From JAENVT01 sp031412355 (GTDB taxonomy: Bacteria; Actinomycetota; Acidimicrobiia; Acidimicrobiales; Ilumatobacteraceae): 49,603 nt of DNA. Shown here piece after piece: positions 18,258-26,113 of the stretch; the first letter of the stretch is position 1, and every line of letters starts with the position of its first letter. The notes under the pieces were generated by a model. That model was given only the letters and a program-made list of their open reading frames with translations, was not told where the DNA came from and ran no database searches. The position numbers and the translations under genes were made by a program. The stretch lies in the NCBI GenBank assembly GCA_031412355.1, contig JANOCR010000183.1, positions 1 to 49,603 of the forward strand, read 5' to 3'.

Positions 18258-21200
18258 TCAATGCGACGCGACCAGCGCCGAATCCACTGCGACCTGGGTC
18301 AGTGTGACCTCGCCGTCGCTGACCAGCCAGGCCAGACCCGGGCGTGCCGCGATCGGCAGCCGCCTCGGCACCATCGCACCCAACAGGTCACCGTCGAGGT
18401 CGTTCGATGCCGCAGTGACCATGCCGAGCCGGCTACGCCGAACGACACCCGTCCAATGGCCATAGCTCTGGCGCAGCGAGTCGGGTTTGCCGGTGGCGAT
18501 GATCATCAGACCCGGCCGGCGTGATGCTGCCAGCGCGGCGAGGGCGCCGCCGATGTCGTCGACTAGTTCGGCGTCGTCGACAGCGATCAGCACTCGGCCG
18601 GTCGATGGAAGATCGCCGAGGATGTCGCCCAACGCGCGATGACGGTGCCGTTCGTCGAGCACTGTGCGACGCGGTGCGATGGCGCACCACCATCCATCCG
18701 GGTATGCGTCGAGCCAGGCGCGCACCAGTCGTTGCAACGCCGTGCTGCGTCCGGACCTCGGCGGTCCGATGATCAACACGTGCTCACCGTCGGGAACGTC
18801 GACGGCACACACCCGGCCGTCGTCGAAGCGCACACCGAGCGGCAGAAGGGTGTCGTCGCCGCGGCGACCTCCCAGTGGCAGGCCGGCGGCGGCCAGGCTC
18901 GCCGCCAAGCACTCGACCGGAGCCGGGACCGGGCCCTCGATACAGGCCGGCAGGAGCGGAGAGCCGAACATCACCTGCGCTTCGAGCCCCGTCGCGGCAA
19001 TGTGAACTCTGCCCGCTCGTGGGCCGGGAACATCGGCCGCGGCGACCCCCAAGCCCGAAGCATCGAGTGGGTCACTGAGGTGAAAGATCCACCGCTGCGC
19101 GCAGCGGGCCAGCAGGCTCGAGGGAACCGCCGCAACGCGATCGACGGCACAGGCCACGACCATGTCGTGTGCGGCTCCGAGGGCGATGATCGTGTCGAGC
19201 ATCGCGGACTCGGCCAGCGTCTCGAGATCGTCGAGCGCGCGGCGCACTTCGTCGAACCCGTCGATCAAAACGAGGATCGGTTGTCGCGGCGCGTCCGGAT
19301 GGGCGATGCGGTGCCCGACTTCGTCGGACAACCGATTGATCAATCTGACAAGGCGCTCGCGTTCATGCAGTCGCACGACACCTCCGCAACTGGGCGAGTG
19401 CTCGAACACGTTCAGCGTGTGGTCGCCATGCCCGTCGATGACGTACAGGTGGCATCCGCTGCCATCCGTCGCGGCAGCAGCACCCAACAACACCAACGTC
19501 GAAGTCACTCCGCTACCGGCGGCGCCCACGAGCAGCAGGTGGCCGTCGGCGCGGTTCCACCGCAGCGGCCCGACAGTCTGACGGTCCGGGTCGTCGACGA
19601 GACCGACAATGCCCAGCGCGACGGCTGCTTCGTCAACGGGTAGATGTGACGGCAGCGGTGCCAGCCATGGCGACACCGCCGGTCGAGCACCCACGAGCAC
19701 ACATGCCTGGCGAACTGCAGCGACGACCACGTCGAGTTCGGTGCCGCCTTCGGCCATCGGCGCGGTGCACCGCGCTGTCTGGAACGTCAGCATCTCGTCG
19801 GGTCCCAACCGCATCACCGCGCGGCCGGGCAAGCCGCGAGGTATTGACGCCGGAGTTCGATCTCCGACCACGTCGAGTGCGTCGGCGCTGTCGTGCAAGC
19901 GCAACGCGAGCCTGAGGTTGGTGTTGGCGCGGATGTCGTCGCTGATCACGCCGCTCGGCCGTTGAGTTGCCAAGATCAGGTGCACGCCCAGGCTTCGGCC
20001 ACGTTGGGCGATGCCGACGAGCGCGTGCAGAAAGTCGGGCTGTTCGCTGACCAGCGCGGCGAACTCGTCGATCACGACCACCAGTCGCGGCAGCACCACG
20101 TTCGGAGCACGGCGCCGGTAGGCGGGCAAGTCGGCGGCGCCGACGTCGCGGAGCATCTGCTCACGTCGGCGCAGTTCGGCGTGCAGACTGCGCAACGCCC
20201 GATCGACCAGATGGTCATCGAGATCCGTGACCACGCCGACCACGTGCGGCAGACGAGCACAGGCGTCGAACGTCGAGCCGCCCTTGTAGTCGACGAGCAC
20301 GAACGTGAGGTTGTCCGGGCTGCATGCCACCGCCAGACCAACGACCAGGCTGCGCAGCAGTTCGCTCTTGCCGGCACCCGTGGTGCCGGCCATCAAGGCA
20401 TGCGGTCCGTCGCGATCGAGGTCGATGTCGACCACGCCATCGCCCGCCATGCCGATCACCGTGCGCGGCAGGGGGTCGACACCACCGGCGACCCAGGCCG
20501 CAGCGATCGCCGCCGGCTCGGAAGACGCCAGTAGGGAGACCAGGGTGACATCGTGGGGAATGCCGCCGGCACAACCCAGCGGATCCTCGGGATCGACCAA
20601 TCCGCTGAGGCAACGCACCAACCTCACCGCGCTGCGCTCGCTGATCCCGAAGAACCGCGCCTGAACGGGCAGCGACGCCAGCGCAGCATCGGGATGCCAT
20701 CTGGCGTTGATCGGGCCGCACAGGTCGAGCAACGACGAACACACATGGGGAATCCCGCAGTCGGCCCCGACCAGCACGATCAGCGCCGTCGATCGATCGG
20801 CGACCATCACCCGACGCAACGGGCTGGTGCGCGCCGCCAACAACCCCGGCTCGTCGGTGATGACGACCAGGTGCGGGTGCGGAGCGATGTCGGACTCGGC
20901 GACGGTCTCGAGCAGATCCGACTCGGTCACCACGGCAACGAGGCCGGCTGCCGTCGTCGCATGGGGTAGCTGCTCGAGCCACCGCCAACGCGCCGGCTCG
21001 CTGGTGACCACCGCGAGGCGCACGTCGGCCGGACCGCAATTGGCGGCCAGTTGCATCACGATCGATCGCACGACACCAAGCGTCTGGGCACGGCCACCCC
21101 GCACCGCGAGCCGGCACGCGGGCCCGACATCGGCGACCAAAGGCAGGTCGGGCAAAAGAGCTACACCGCTGAGGTTCCCGGTGGCCTTCATGTCACCGCC

Positions 21201-22043
21201 CCCGTGATCGTCGAGTCGCGGCGTCCACGCCACCGTCCCTGATCCGATCGACACGGCAAAGCCGTCGACGTGGCTTCCCCGGCGGGCCCACAGTTCAGCG
21301 GTCCGGGCCTCGATTGCCCGGCGGGCGGAGGCAGGTGTCGAATCGTGTGCTCGGTGATGAGCGACGAATCCGCTGCGCTGCGCTGCAACCGCGTGCTCGT
21401 AGTCAGCCTTCTCCTGTTGCGCAGTGCGGCTGTCGATGCGCCGGCGGCGGAACACCGTGATCCGCTGACCACCCCAGGTCCCGAAAGCAACGATCGCGCC
21501 CAACGCCCCGAACAGCAGGAACATCGGTTGGCGCAGCAACGCGGCGATCAACCCCGACCCGGCCAGGGCCAGAACGGCGGGCACGATGCCGCCGGTGGTC
21601 TCGCCACGAACCGTGTGTTCCGCCGGTGGGGTCACAGCATCGGGGTTCCAGACCACCGTGGCGCGTGGACAGCGAACCAGGACACTCCCGGCTGCGGTCA
21701 CCGTGACATTGGCGGGATCCGGGCTCTGACCAGGCCCTGTGAGAGCCTGCGGGCAGACGGTGAGAGTGCTGTGGCCGATCTCCAGTCGCGCCGCGGTCAC
21801 GATCAATTCCGAATCTACCGTCGCTTCGCCGTCGACTCGCAACGGCACTCGTCCGGCGAGTTGGCGCACGACGATCCCATCAGCAGAGATCTCGATCAGC
21901 AGGTGGTGGGGTTCCAGGGCCCCGTCGTCGCAGCGCACCGCAGCGCCGGGGGCGCGGCCGACGATGTGGTCGCCACAACCCAGTGCCACCGATCCGCCAG
22001 CGTCCGGTCCCGATTCCCATGTGAAGGTCCAGATCTCGTTCAT
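18258..22043 (-). CDS. FHA-FtsK/SpoIIIE ATPase, EssC/EccC-like
   Basis: A 1261-residue membrane ATPase of the type VII secretion class. Residues 1-100 form an FHA domain (GRAPGAAVRCDD and PHHLLIE). Two transmembrane helices lie at about 145-190. Three FtsK-like modules follow. The first has a canonical Walker A, GTTGAGKSE, near 551 and Walker B RLVVVIDEF near 656. The second and third P-loops are degenerate (GAAGSGVTS near 838, GPPRSGRST near 1093), lacking the normal lysine. An N-terminal FHA is known from firmicute EssC; EccC proteins lack it. No WXG100 substrate or other secretion gene is in the window. ATG 22043 is chosen because it begins the FHA fold. It is divergent from a sigma-like gene. 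Confidence 0.9.
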   Translation of the reverse strand: MNEIWTFTWESGPDAGGSVALGCGDHIVGRAPGAAVRCDDGALEPHHLLIEISADGIVVRQLAGRVPLRVDGEATVDSELIVTAARLEIGHSTLTVCPQALTGPGQSPDPANVTVTAAGSVLVRCPRATVVWNPDAVTPPAEHTVRGETTGGIVPAVLALAGSGLIAALLRQPMFLLFGALGAIVAFGTWGGQRITVFRRRRIDSRTAQQEKADYEHAVAAQRSGFVAHHRAHDSTPASARRAIEARTAELWARRGSHVDGFAVSIGSGTVAWTPRLDDHGGGDMKATGNLSGVALLPDLPLVADVGPACRLAVRGGRAQTLGVVRSIVMQLAANCGPADVRLAVVTSEPARWRWLEQLPHATTAAGLVAVVTESDLLETVAESDIAPHPHLVVITDEPGLLAARTSPLRRVMVADRSTALIVLVGADCGIPHVCSSLLDLCGPINARWHPDAALASLPVQARFFGISERSAVRLVRCLSGLVDPEDPLGCAGGIPHDVTLVSLLASSEPAAIAAAWVAGGVDPLPRTVIGMAGDGVVDIDLDRDGPHALMAGTTGAGKSELLRSLVVGLAVACSPDNLTFVLVDYKGGSTFDACARLPHVVGVVTDLDDHLVDRALRSLHAELRRREQMLRDVGAADLPAYRRRAPNVVLPRLVVVIDEFAALVSEQPDFLHALVGIAQRGRSLGVHLILATQRPSGVISDDIRANTNLRLALRLHDSADALDVVGDRTPASIPRGLPGRAVMRLGPDEMLTFQTARCTAPMAEGGTELDVVVAAVRQACVLVGARPAVSPWLAPLPSHLPVDEAAVALGIVGLVDDPDRQTVGPLRWNRADGHLLLVGAAGSGVTSTLVLLGAAAATDGSGCHLYVIDGHGDHTLNVFEHSPSCGGVVRLHERERLVRLINRLSDEVGHRIAHPDAPRQPILVLIDGFDEVRRALDDLETLAESAMLDTIIALGAAHDMVVACAVDRVAAVPSSLLARCAQRWIFHLSDPLDASGLGVAAADVPGPRAGRVHIAATGLEAQVMFGSPLLPACIEGPVPAPVECLAASLAAAGLPLGGRRGDDTLLPLGVRFDDGRVCAVDVPDGEHVLIIGPPRSGRSTALQRLVRAWLDAYPDGWWCAIAPRRTVLDERHRHRALGDILGDLPSTGRVLIAVDDAELVDDIGGALAALAASRRPGLMIIATGKPDSLRQSYGHWTGVVRRSRLGMVTAASNDLDGDLLGAMVPRRLPIAARPGLAWLVSDGEVTLTQVAVDSALVASH

Positions 22044-22125
22044 CACCGAAGGGAGGCACGGTGACCGCCCGGAGGCGGAAGCCAGCGGGGCCGATTCACC
22101 GAGAATCCTCGGTTCAACAGCTGCC

Positions 22126-22173
22126 GGTGAGACCAGCGGTGAGACCGGCAGTGAAACCAGCGATGAGATGCGT
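22126..22173. repeat. 12-bp tandem repeat, about four units
   Basis: Consecutive units are GGTGAGACCAGC (22126-22137), GGTGAGACCGGC (22138-22149), AGTGAAACCAGC (22150-22161) and a decayed GATGAGATGCGT (22162-22173). The array ends 17 bases before the sigma-like gene ATG at 22191 and 83 bases from the divergent ATPase start, so it lies in the shared promoter region. Confidence 0.75.
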
Positions 22174-22190
22174 GGCGCACTGTGCGGCGC

Positions 22191-22916
22191 ATGACATCCC
22201 TCCCCAATCACCGGTACCTCCTCACCAGGCTGCAACGCGAATGGAACCTGCTCAGCCGTCGCCGCTCGGCCGGGGCCCGCGCCACCGCCTGGAAGCTGAC
22301 ACCGCGAGCCCTCAGCTCGCTCGACGAGCTTCTCGTGCTCACCGGTCTCGGGCCTGCGCCCCTTACCTCGTCGAGCGATGACAGCCTGCGTCGACTGGTC
22401 ACGCTGGCCCGTCACGACGACCTTGCTGCGCGCGTGGTGCTGCAGCGCATGCTCCCAGGACTCAGCAGCTGCGCCAAGCGCAACTCGTCGGGGTTCGACA
22501 ATCAGCTCGACGCGCTCGACGAACTGCTCTCCGAGGCGTGGACCGTGATCCGTACGTTCCCGATCGAGCAACGCGACCGCTATGTGATCAAGAACCTGCT
22601 GCGCGACTGCGAGCACCGCACCTTCATCAAGGCCAGGCGACGCAAGCTCGTGCACGACTTCACCGACCCCGCCAAGCTCGACCGGGCGGTCGAGGCCGAC
22701 GAGTCCAGTGTCGAGCCGATGATCACCATCGTCAAGCTGCTCGGCCGGGCACGATCGGCCGGCATGAGCCCCGACGACGTCGCTGTCGTGGTCACGCTGC
22801 TCAACACCTCGACCGTGAAGCAAGCCGCAGGTGTGCTGGGGGTCACCGATCGCACGGTGCGCAATCGTCGCCACACCGGGGTCGGCCGACTGCGGGAACT
22901 GGCCGACGTCGCCTGA
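22191..22916 (+). CDS. Sigma-factor-like helix-turn-helix protein
   Basis: A 241-residue basic protein of unrecognised family. The middle segment (RHDDLAARVVLQRML, then WTVIRTFPIEQRDRYVIKNLL) has the spacing and aromatic pattern of sigma-70 region 2. The C-terminus ends with a helix-turn-helix, TVKQAAGVLGVTDRTVRNRR, like region 4. It is therefore probably an alternative sigma factor or a related DNA-binding regulator. Clear conservation with standard ECF factors is lacking. The ATG at 22191 is preferred to GTG 22182. The divergent position and the tandem repeat suggest that it controls the FtsK-like ATPase gene (inference). Confidence 0.75.
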   Translation: MTSLPNHRYLLTRLQREWNLLSRRRSAGARATAWKLTPRALSSLDELLVLTGLGPAPLTSSSDDSLRRLVTLARHDDLAARVVLQRMLPGLSSCAKRNSSGFDNQLDALDELLSEAWTVIRTFPIEQRDRYVIKNLLRDCEHRTFIKARRRKLVHDFTDPAKLDRAVEADESSVEPMITIVKLLGRARSAGMSPDDVAVVVTLLNTSTVKQAAGVLGVTDRTVRNRRHTGVGRLRELADVA

Positions 22917-22933
22917 TCACGGCGATGTCGACA

Positions 22934-23455
22934 TCAGCCGTTCTCGCCGACCAGCCACTCCAGATGCTCGATCAGCGGCGGGATCGCGCGCTCGATCACG
23001 TCGAACATCTCGGCGTAGGCGCTGGGCGGGCGACCCCACGGGTCGGCCACGTCCTCGTCACCCGGCATCGCGAAGGGATCCCATCGACGCAACAACTGGA
23101 TCTGCACGGGTTCCACGCGGGAGTAGACGCCGCGGCGTGACTCCTCACCGCCGCGCAATCGCTCGAGGTCGCTGGCATTGTCGCGATCCATGGCGATGAT
23201 CAAGTCGCTGCGGGCGAAGTCGTCCGGGTGGATCTGGCGGCCGACGTGGCTCACGTGGTAGCCGCGCAGGCCTCCCTCATGCGACGCCAGCGGGTGCGGG
23301 AGGTCGCCGACGTGATCGCGGCCGGTGGCGGCGGAATCGAAGGTGACGTGCTCGGTGCCCCGAAGGCGGGCCACATGGTTCGCCACCGCGTGCGCCGATG
23401 GGGATCGACAGTGGTTGCCCAGGCACACGAACAGCACGCGGATGGGTTGTCGCAT
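22934..23455 (-). CDS. Low-molecular-weight protein tyrosine phosphatase
   Basis: A 173-residue cytoplasmic phosphatase acting on phosphotyrosine, or possibly on phosphoarginine. The P-loop at the N-terminus reads VCLGNHCRSPSA, giving the CX5R signature with nucleophile C11 and R17. The general-acid Asp lies in VADPWGRPPSAY near residue 138. Length and order match the family. The usual CLGNICRS has His here in place of Ile, a minor variant. It converges on the sigma-like gene with 17 bases between stops. Confidence 0.93.
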   Translation of the reverse strand: MRQPIRVLFVCLGNHCRSPSAHAVANHVARLRGTEHVTFDSAATGRDHVGDLPHPLASHEGGLRGYHVSHVGRQIHPDDFARSDLIIAMDRDNASDLERLRGGEESRRGVYSRVEPVQIQLLRRWDPFAMPGDEDVADPWGRPPSAYAEMFDVIERAIPPLIEHLEWLVGENG

Positions 23456-23502
23456 AACTGGTTCGATTCAACCGCCGGGATCGAATCGGCGCAACCGCAG
23501 GG

Positions 23503-24279
23503 TCACGGCCGGTCGGTGTACGTCGGCCGACGCTTCTCCAAGAACGCGGCGATACCTTCCTGAGCGTCGTGAGTGGTCGCCGATCGAGACATCACATCGA
23601 CTGCGTACGCATACGCGTCGGTTTGGCCGAGCTCGGTCTGGGCGTAGAAGCCGCGCTTGCCTGCTGCCTTCGATGCCTCGCTGCCGCGCGTGGCGCGGGT
23701 CAACAGGTCGCGCACTGCGCTGTCGAGTTGGTCGTCGGGAACCGCGTAGTTGATGAGGCCCCACGACGCAGCCGTCGCAGCGTCGATGGCGTCGCCGGTG
23801 AGAGCCATCTCCATCGCCCGCTTGCGCCCCACGTTGCGAGCGACCGCGACCAGTGGCGTGTGACAGAACAGGCCTCCCTTGCCTCCTGGGATCGCAAAGG
23901 TCGCGCTCTCGGCAGCGATCGCCATGTCGCACGACGCGACGAGCTGGCACCCGGCCGCCGTCGCCAGGGCGTGGACCTTGGCGACCACAGGCTGCGGGAT
24001 CGATTGGATCGTGTTCATCATCTCGGTGCAGACGTCGAACAGGTGGGTGATGTGCTCGAGGTCTGCGCCTGCCATGTCGGCGAAGTTGTGGCCGGCGGAG
24101 AACACCGGACCATTGGCAGCCAAGATCGCGCCGGTGCACGGACTAGACCCCACCGCACGAAAGGCCTCGGTGAGTTCGAGCATCACATCGAGCGCCAACG
24201 CATTGCGCTTCTCCGGCCGGTTGAGGGTGATGGTGGCGAACGGTCCGTCGCCGTCGAGGATCACATGCTGGTAGCTCAC
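23503..24279 (-). CDS. Enoyl-CoA hydratase/isomerase family protein
   Basis: A 258-residue crotonase-fold protein, the usual size. TITLNRPEKRNALALDVM is the classical N-terminal motif. The oxyanion-hole segments are FSAGHNFADMAG near residue 62 and ALATAAGCQLVASCD near 105. The position that usually holds the first catalytic Glu is not obvious: PGGKGGLFCHTPLV stands where hydratases have the second Glu, so isomerase, decarboxylase or hydrolase activity is as likely as hydration. The GTG at 24279 begins the conserved MSYQHVIL strand. The exact substrate is unknown. Confidence 0.9.
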   Translation of the reverse strand: MSYQHVILDGDGPFATITLNRPEKRNALALDVMLELTEAFRAVGSSPCTGAILAANGPVFSAGHNFADMAGADLEHITHLFDVCTEMMNTIQSIPQPVVAKVHALATAAGCQLVASCDMAIAAESATFAIPGGKGGLFCHTPLVAVARNVGRKRAMEMALTGDAIDAATAASWGLINYAVPDDQLDSAVRDLLTRATRGSEASKAAGKRGFYAQTELGQTDAYAYAVDVMSRSATTHDAQEGIAAFLEKRRPTYTDRP

Positions 24280-24286
24280 CGGGCCA

Positions 24287-24469
24287 GTGTGCCACGAAAA
24301 TCGGGGCGAACATGCACCGTCTGATTTCCGCTATCTCGCCGCCCTGATCGAGGGCCAAGACCTGTCGCAGACGATGGAGCGACTGTTCGACAACCCCGAC
24401 GTCGACCGTCTGCACATGCACAACGAACCACGCCGCTGCTGGGCCCCACGCGTCGTTCGCCGCGCGTAG
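24287..24469 (+). CDS. Possible small ORF with strong codon bias
   Basis: A 60-codon frame from GTG 24287 to TAG 24467-24469. From about 24323 to 24455 nearly every third base is G or C, and the peptide contains FRYLAALIEGQDLSQTME and RLFDNPDVDRLHMHNE, which look protein-like. The first dozen codons lack that bias. It might be a real small protein or the remnant C-terminus of a lost gene. No family is recognised, and no clear ribosome binding site is seen. Confidence 0.35.
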   Translation: MCHENRGEHAPSDFRYLAALIEGQDLSQTMERLFDNPDVDRLHMHNEPRRCWAPRVVRRA

Positions 24470-24472
24470 CGG

Positions 24473-24544
24473 TGCCCCCCCGGGGTCTCGAACCCCGAAC
24501 CAACGGATTAAAAGTCCGCTGCTCTACCGTTGAGCTAGAGGGGC
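24473..24544 (-). tRNA. tRNA-Lys (anticodon TTT)
   Basis: A 72-base cloverleaf on the minus strand. The acceptor stem is GCCCCTC paired with GGGGGGC (one G-T pair), with discriminator A. The D stem is GCTC/GAGC. The anticodon stem is GCGGA/TCCGT around the loop CTTTTAA, giving anticodon TTT for lysine. The T arm is CGGGG-TTCGAGA-CCCCG. CCA is not encoded: the next bases read CCG. Confidence 0.96.
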
Positions 24545-24622
24545 CAGGCGCCGTAGAAAATAGCCCGACGACGCGCCAGGCTATTGGTCGATCGGCCGTG
24601 TCGGCTCCCACCAACTACGAGA

Positions 24623-24645
24623 TCATCGGGCGCGCTATCACGCCA
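24623..24645. repeat. 23-bp direct repeat, copy 1
   Basis: TCATCGGGCGCG followed by CTATCACGCCA. It matches 24675-24697 in 21 of 23 positions, with a period of 52 bases. Both copies lie in the ~240-base stretch between tRNA-Lys and the M23 peptidase gene, where no gene is supported. The period is not a multiple of three, so it is not an in-frame coding repeat. Confidence 0.65.
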
Positions 24646-24674
24646 CGGACGGCCATGGTCGCCCCCGACCGGGT

Positions 24675-24697
24675 TCATCGGGCGCGGAATCACGCCA
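24675..24697. repeat. 23-bp direct repeat, copy 2
   Basis: Second copy of the repeat at 24623-24645, with GA in place of CT at positions 13-14. It has no recognised function. Confidence 0.65.
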
Positions 24698-24711
24698 TCT
24701 ATGGCACAAAT

Positions 24712-24751
24712 CTCGCCCGTACAGCTGAGCGAGCGCGTCAGAGCGGGCGAG
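24712..24751 (-). terminator. Possible hairpin after the M23 peptidase gene
   Basis: Arms CTCGCCCG (24712-24719) and CGGGCGAG (24744-24751) are perfect complements around a 24-base loop, 35 bases beyond the peptidase stop. There is no T-run. It may be a weak terminator or only an RNA hairpin. Confidence 0.3.
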
Positions 24752-24786
24752 CTGTGGGCACGCCACACCGCTCGCGGGCTGTCTGG

Positions 24787-26049
24787 TCAGCAGTACTGGC
24801 GTACCGTTGGATACGGGTTGACCGCGGGTCCGAAGCCCGGGTGAATCTCGAAGTGCAAGTGGTTGGCCGTGGTGTTGCCCGTGGCACCGACGTATCCGAT
24901 CACTTCGCCGGCACTCACGACCCGCGAGCCGCCCTCCCATGCCGAGAGGTGCCCGTAGAAGTACCCGTTGCCATCGAAGCCCGCGAGCGAGACGACGTTG
25001 CCACCGAGCGAACTGGTCTTCATCGTTGCGGTGCCCGCGACTACGGCGACCAGTGGTGTGCCTGCCGGGCTCATCATGTCGACGCCCTGGTGCTTGCGCC
25101 CGCCTGATCGGGGAGCGCCCCAAGTATCACCGAACGCCGTAGGTCCCGCGACCGGACAGAACCAGCCACTCCCGGAAACAACGGGCGCCGGCCGCGGCGG
25201 GTCGGGTGTCGGCGCGGGTTGCGCGGGTTCGGGCGTCGCCGGCGCTGACGGGCTGGCGGCGGTCGGAGCTGGTGCCGGTTGGCTGGACGGAGCCACCGAG
25301 GGAGCGGCGCTCGACGGCGTGCCGCTGCCCCTGAACGACGCTGGCGTCGATGCGGTCTGCGCCTGCGCTGCGGCGGCCGCGGCCGCAGCCTCCCGTGCCT
25401 CCAGATCTCGGCGCTTCTTGGCCACCTGAGCCTCGTAGGCGCGCCTCACTTCCTCGTCTGCCAACTGCTCGCGCAGCGTGGCCAGTTCGGACAGGTTCTG
25501 TTCGATCTCTGCCTGGCGCGAGGTGAGTTGTTCGGCGACCTGCTCGTTCTCGGCACGCAAGGCCGCGACACGTTCGCGGTCCTTGTCGAGGTCGCTGAGC
25601 AGCGCATCCACCTGGTCGAGATCCGTCGACCCCTGGTCGAGGGCGATGCTCAGCAACGCCTCCATCTGCTGTTGCTCGACCGGGTCACCGAGGACGACAA
25701 GCATGGTCGTAGCGGATGATCCGGTGAATCGGTTGATTGCGATCTGCGACAACACTGTCCCGATCTCGCTGTACTGCGCTGTCGTCGAAGCCAACTTGTC
25801 TTCAGCGGCCGCCAGCTCGGCTTCGAGCTCTTCCGAGCGAATCTGAGCCTGTGCCCAGCTCTGCGCGACCACGTCGGCCTTGTTCTGCACCCGCATGATC
25901 TCGGCGGCGACCTGCTCGGAAGTGAGACTCGAGCCTGCTACTGCAATCGAACCCGCTGAAATGAGCGACGCGGAAACGACCATCGCCACCGCGATTTGTA
26001 GGAAGCGTCGCACCGATGAGCGACGATCGGACAAGTGTTGCGGTTGCAT
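24787..26049 (-). CDS. Secreted M23 (LytM) family peptidase with coiled coil
   Basis: A cell-wall hydrolase or hydrolase activator of 420 residues. A signal peptide (FLQIAVAMVVSASLISAGSIAVA) occupies about residues 16-39. Residues 40-220 form a long coiled coil with EnvC/NlpD-like pattern. A Pro/Ala/Ser linker covers about 225-300. The C-terminal LytM domain keeps the zinc ligands: KHQGVDMM and HLHFEIHPG are both present, and a further His lies in YFYGHLSAW, so catalysis is plausible. The ATG at 26049 has TACAGT 9 bases before it. It is divergent from the YibE/F gene. Confidence 0.93.
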   Translation of the reverse strand: MQPQHLSDRRSSVRRFLQIAVAMVVSASLISAGSIAVAGSSLTSEQVAAEIMRVQNKADVVAQSWAQAQIRSEELEAELAAAEDKLASTTAQYSEIGTVLSQIAINRFTGSSATTMLVVLGDPVEQQQMEALLSIALDQGSTDLDQVDALLSDLDKDRERVAALRAENEQVAEQLTSRQAEIEQNLSELATLREQLADEEVRRAYEAQVAKKRRDLEAREAAAAAAAAQAQTASTPASFRGSGTPSSAAPSVAPSSQPAPAPTAASPSAPATPEPAQPAPTPDPPRPAPVVSGSGWFCPVAGPTAFGDTWGAPRSGGRKHQGVDMMSPAGTPLVAVVAGTATMKTSSLGGNVVSLAGFDGNGYFYGHLSAWEGGSRVVSAGEVIGYVGATGNTTANHLHFEIHPGFGPAVNPYPTVRQYC

Positions 26050-26058
26050 GACGAAATG

Positions 26059-26064
26059 ACTGTA
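26059..26064 (-). promoter_or_regulatory. Candidate -10 box for the M23 peptidase gene
   Basis: TACAGT on the minus strand is 9 bases before the ATG at 26049. It overlaps a short inverted repeat, TGTAG-CTC-CTACA (26061-26073), in the divergent promoter region. Confidence 0.4.
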
Positions 26065-26113
26065 GCTCCTACATGATGTCGTAACACAGCCGCGCGCTGA
26101 GCAGACTGAGGCA

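Noticed and set aside
22044..22874. N-terminal extension of the FtsK-like frame by 277 codons
   Set aside because: It is antisense to the sigma-like gene and the tandem array. The FHA domain begins at the ATG at 22043.
22934..23455. Arsenate reductase
   Set aside because: CX5R P-loop and DPWG fit the LMW phosphatase fold equally, and the redox cysteines required by ArsC were not seen; no ars genes are nearby.
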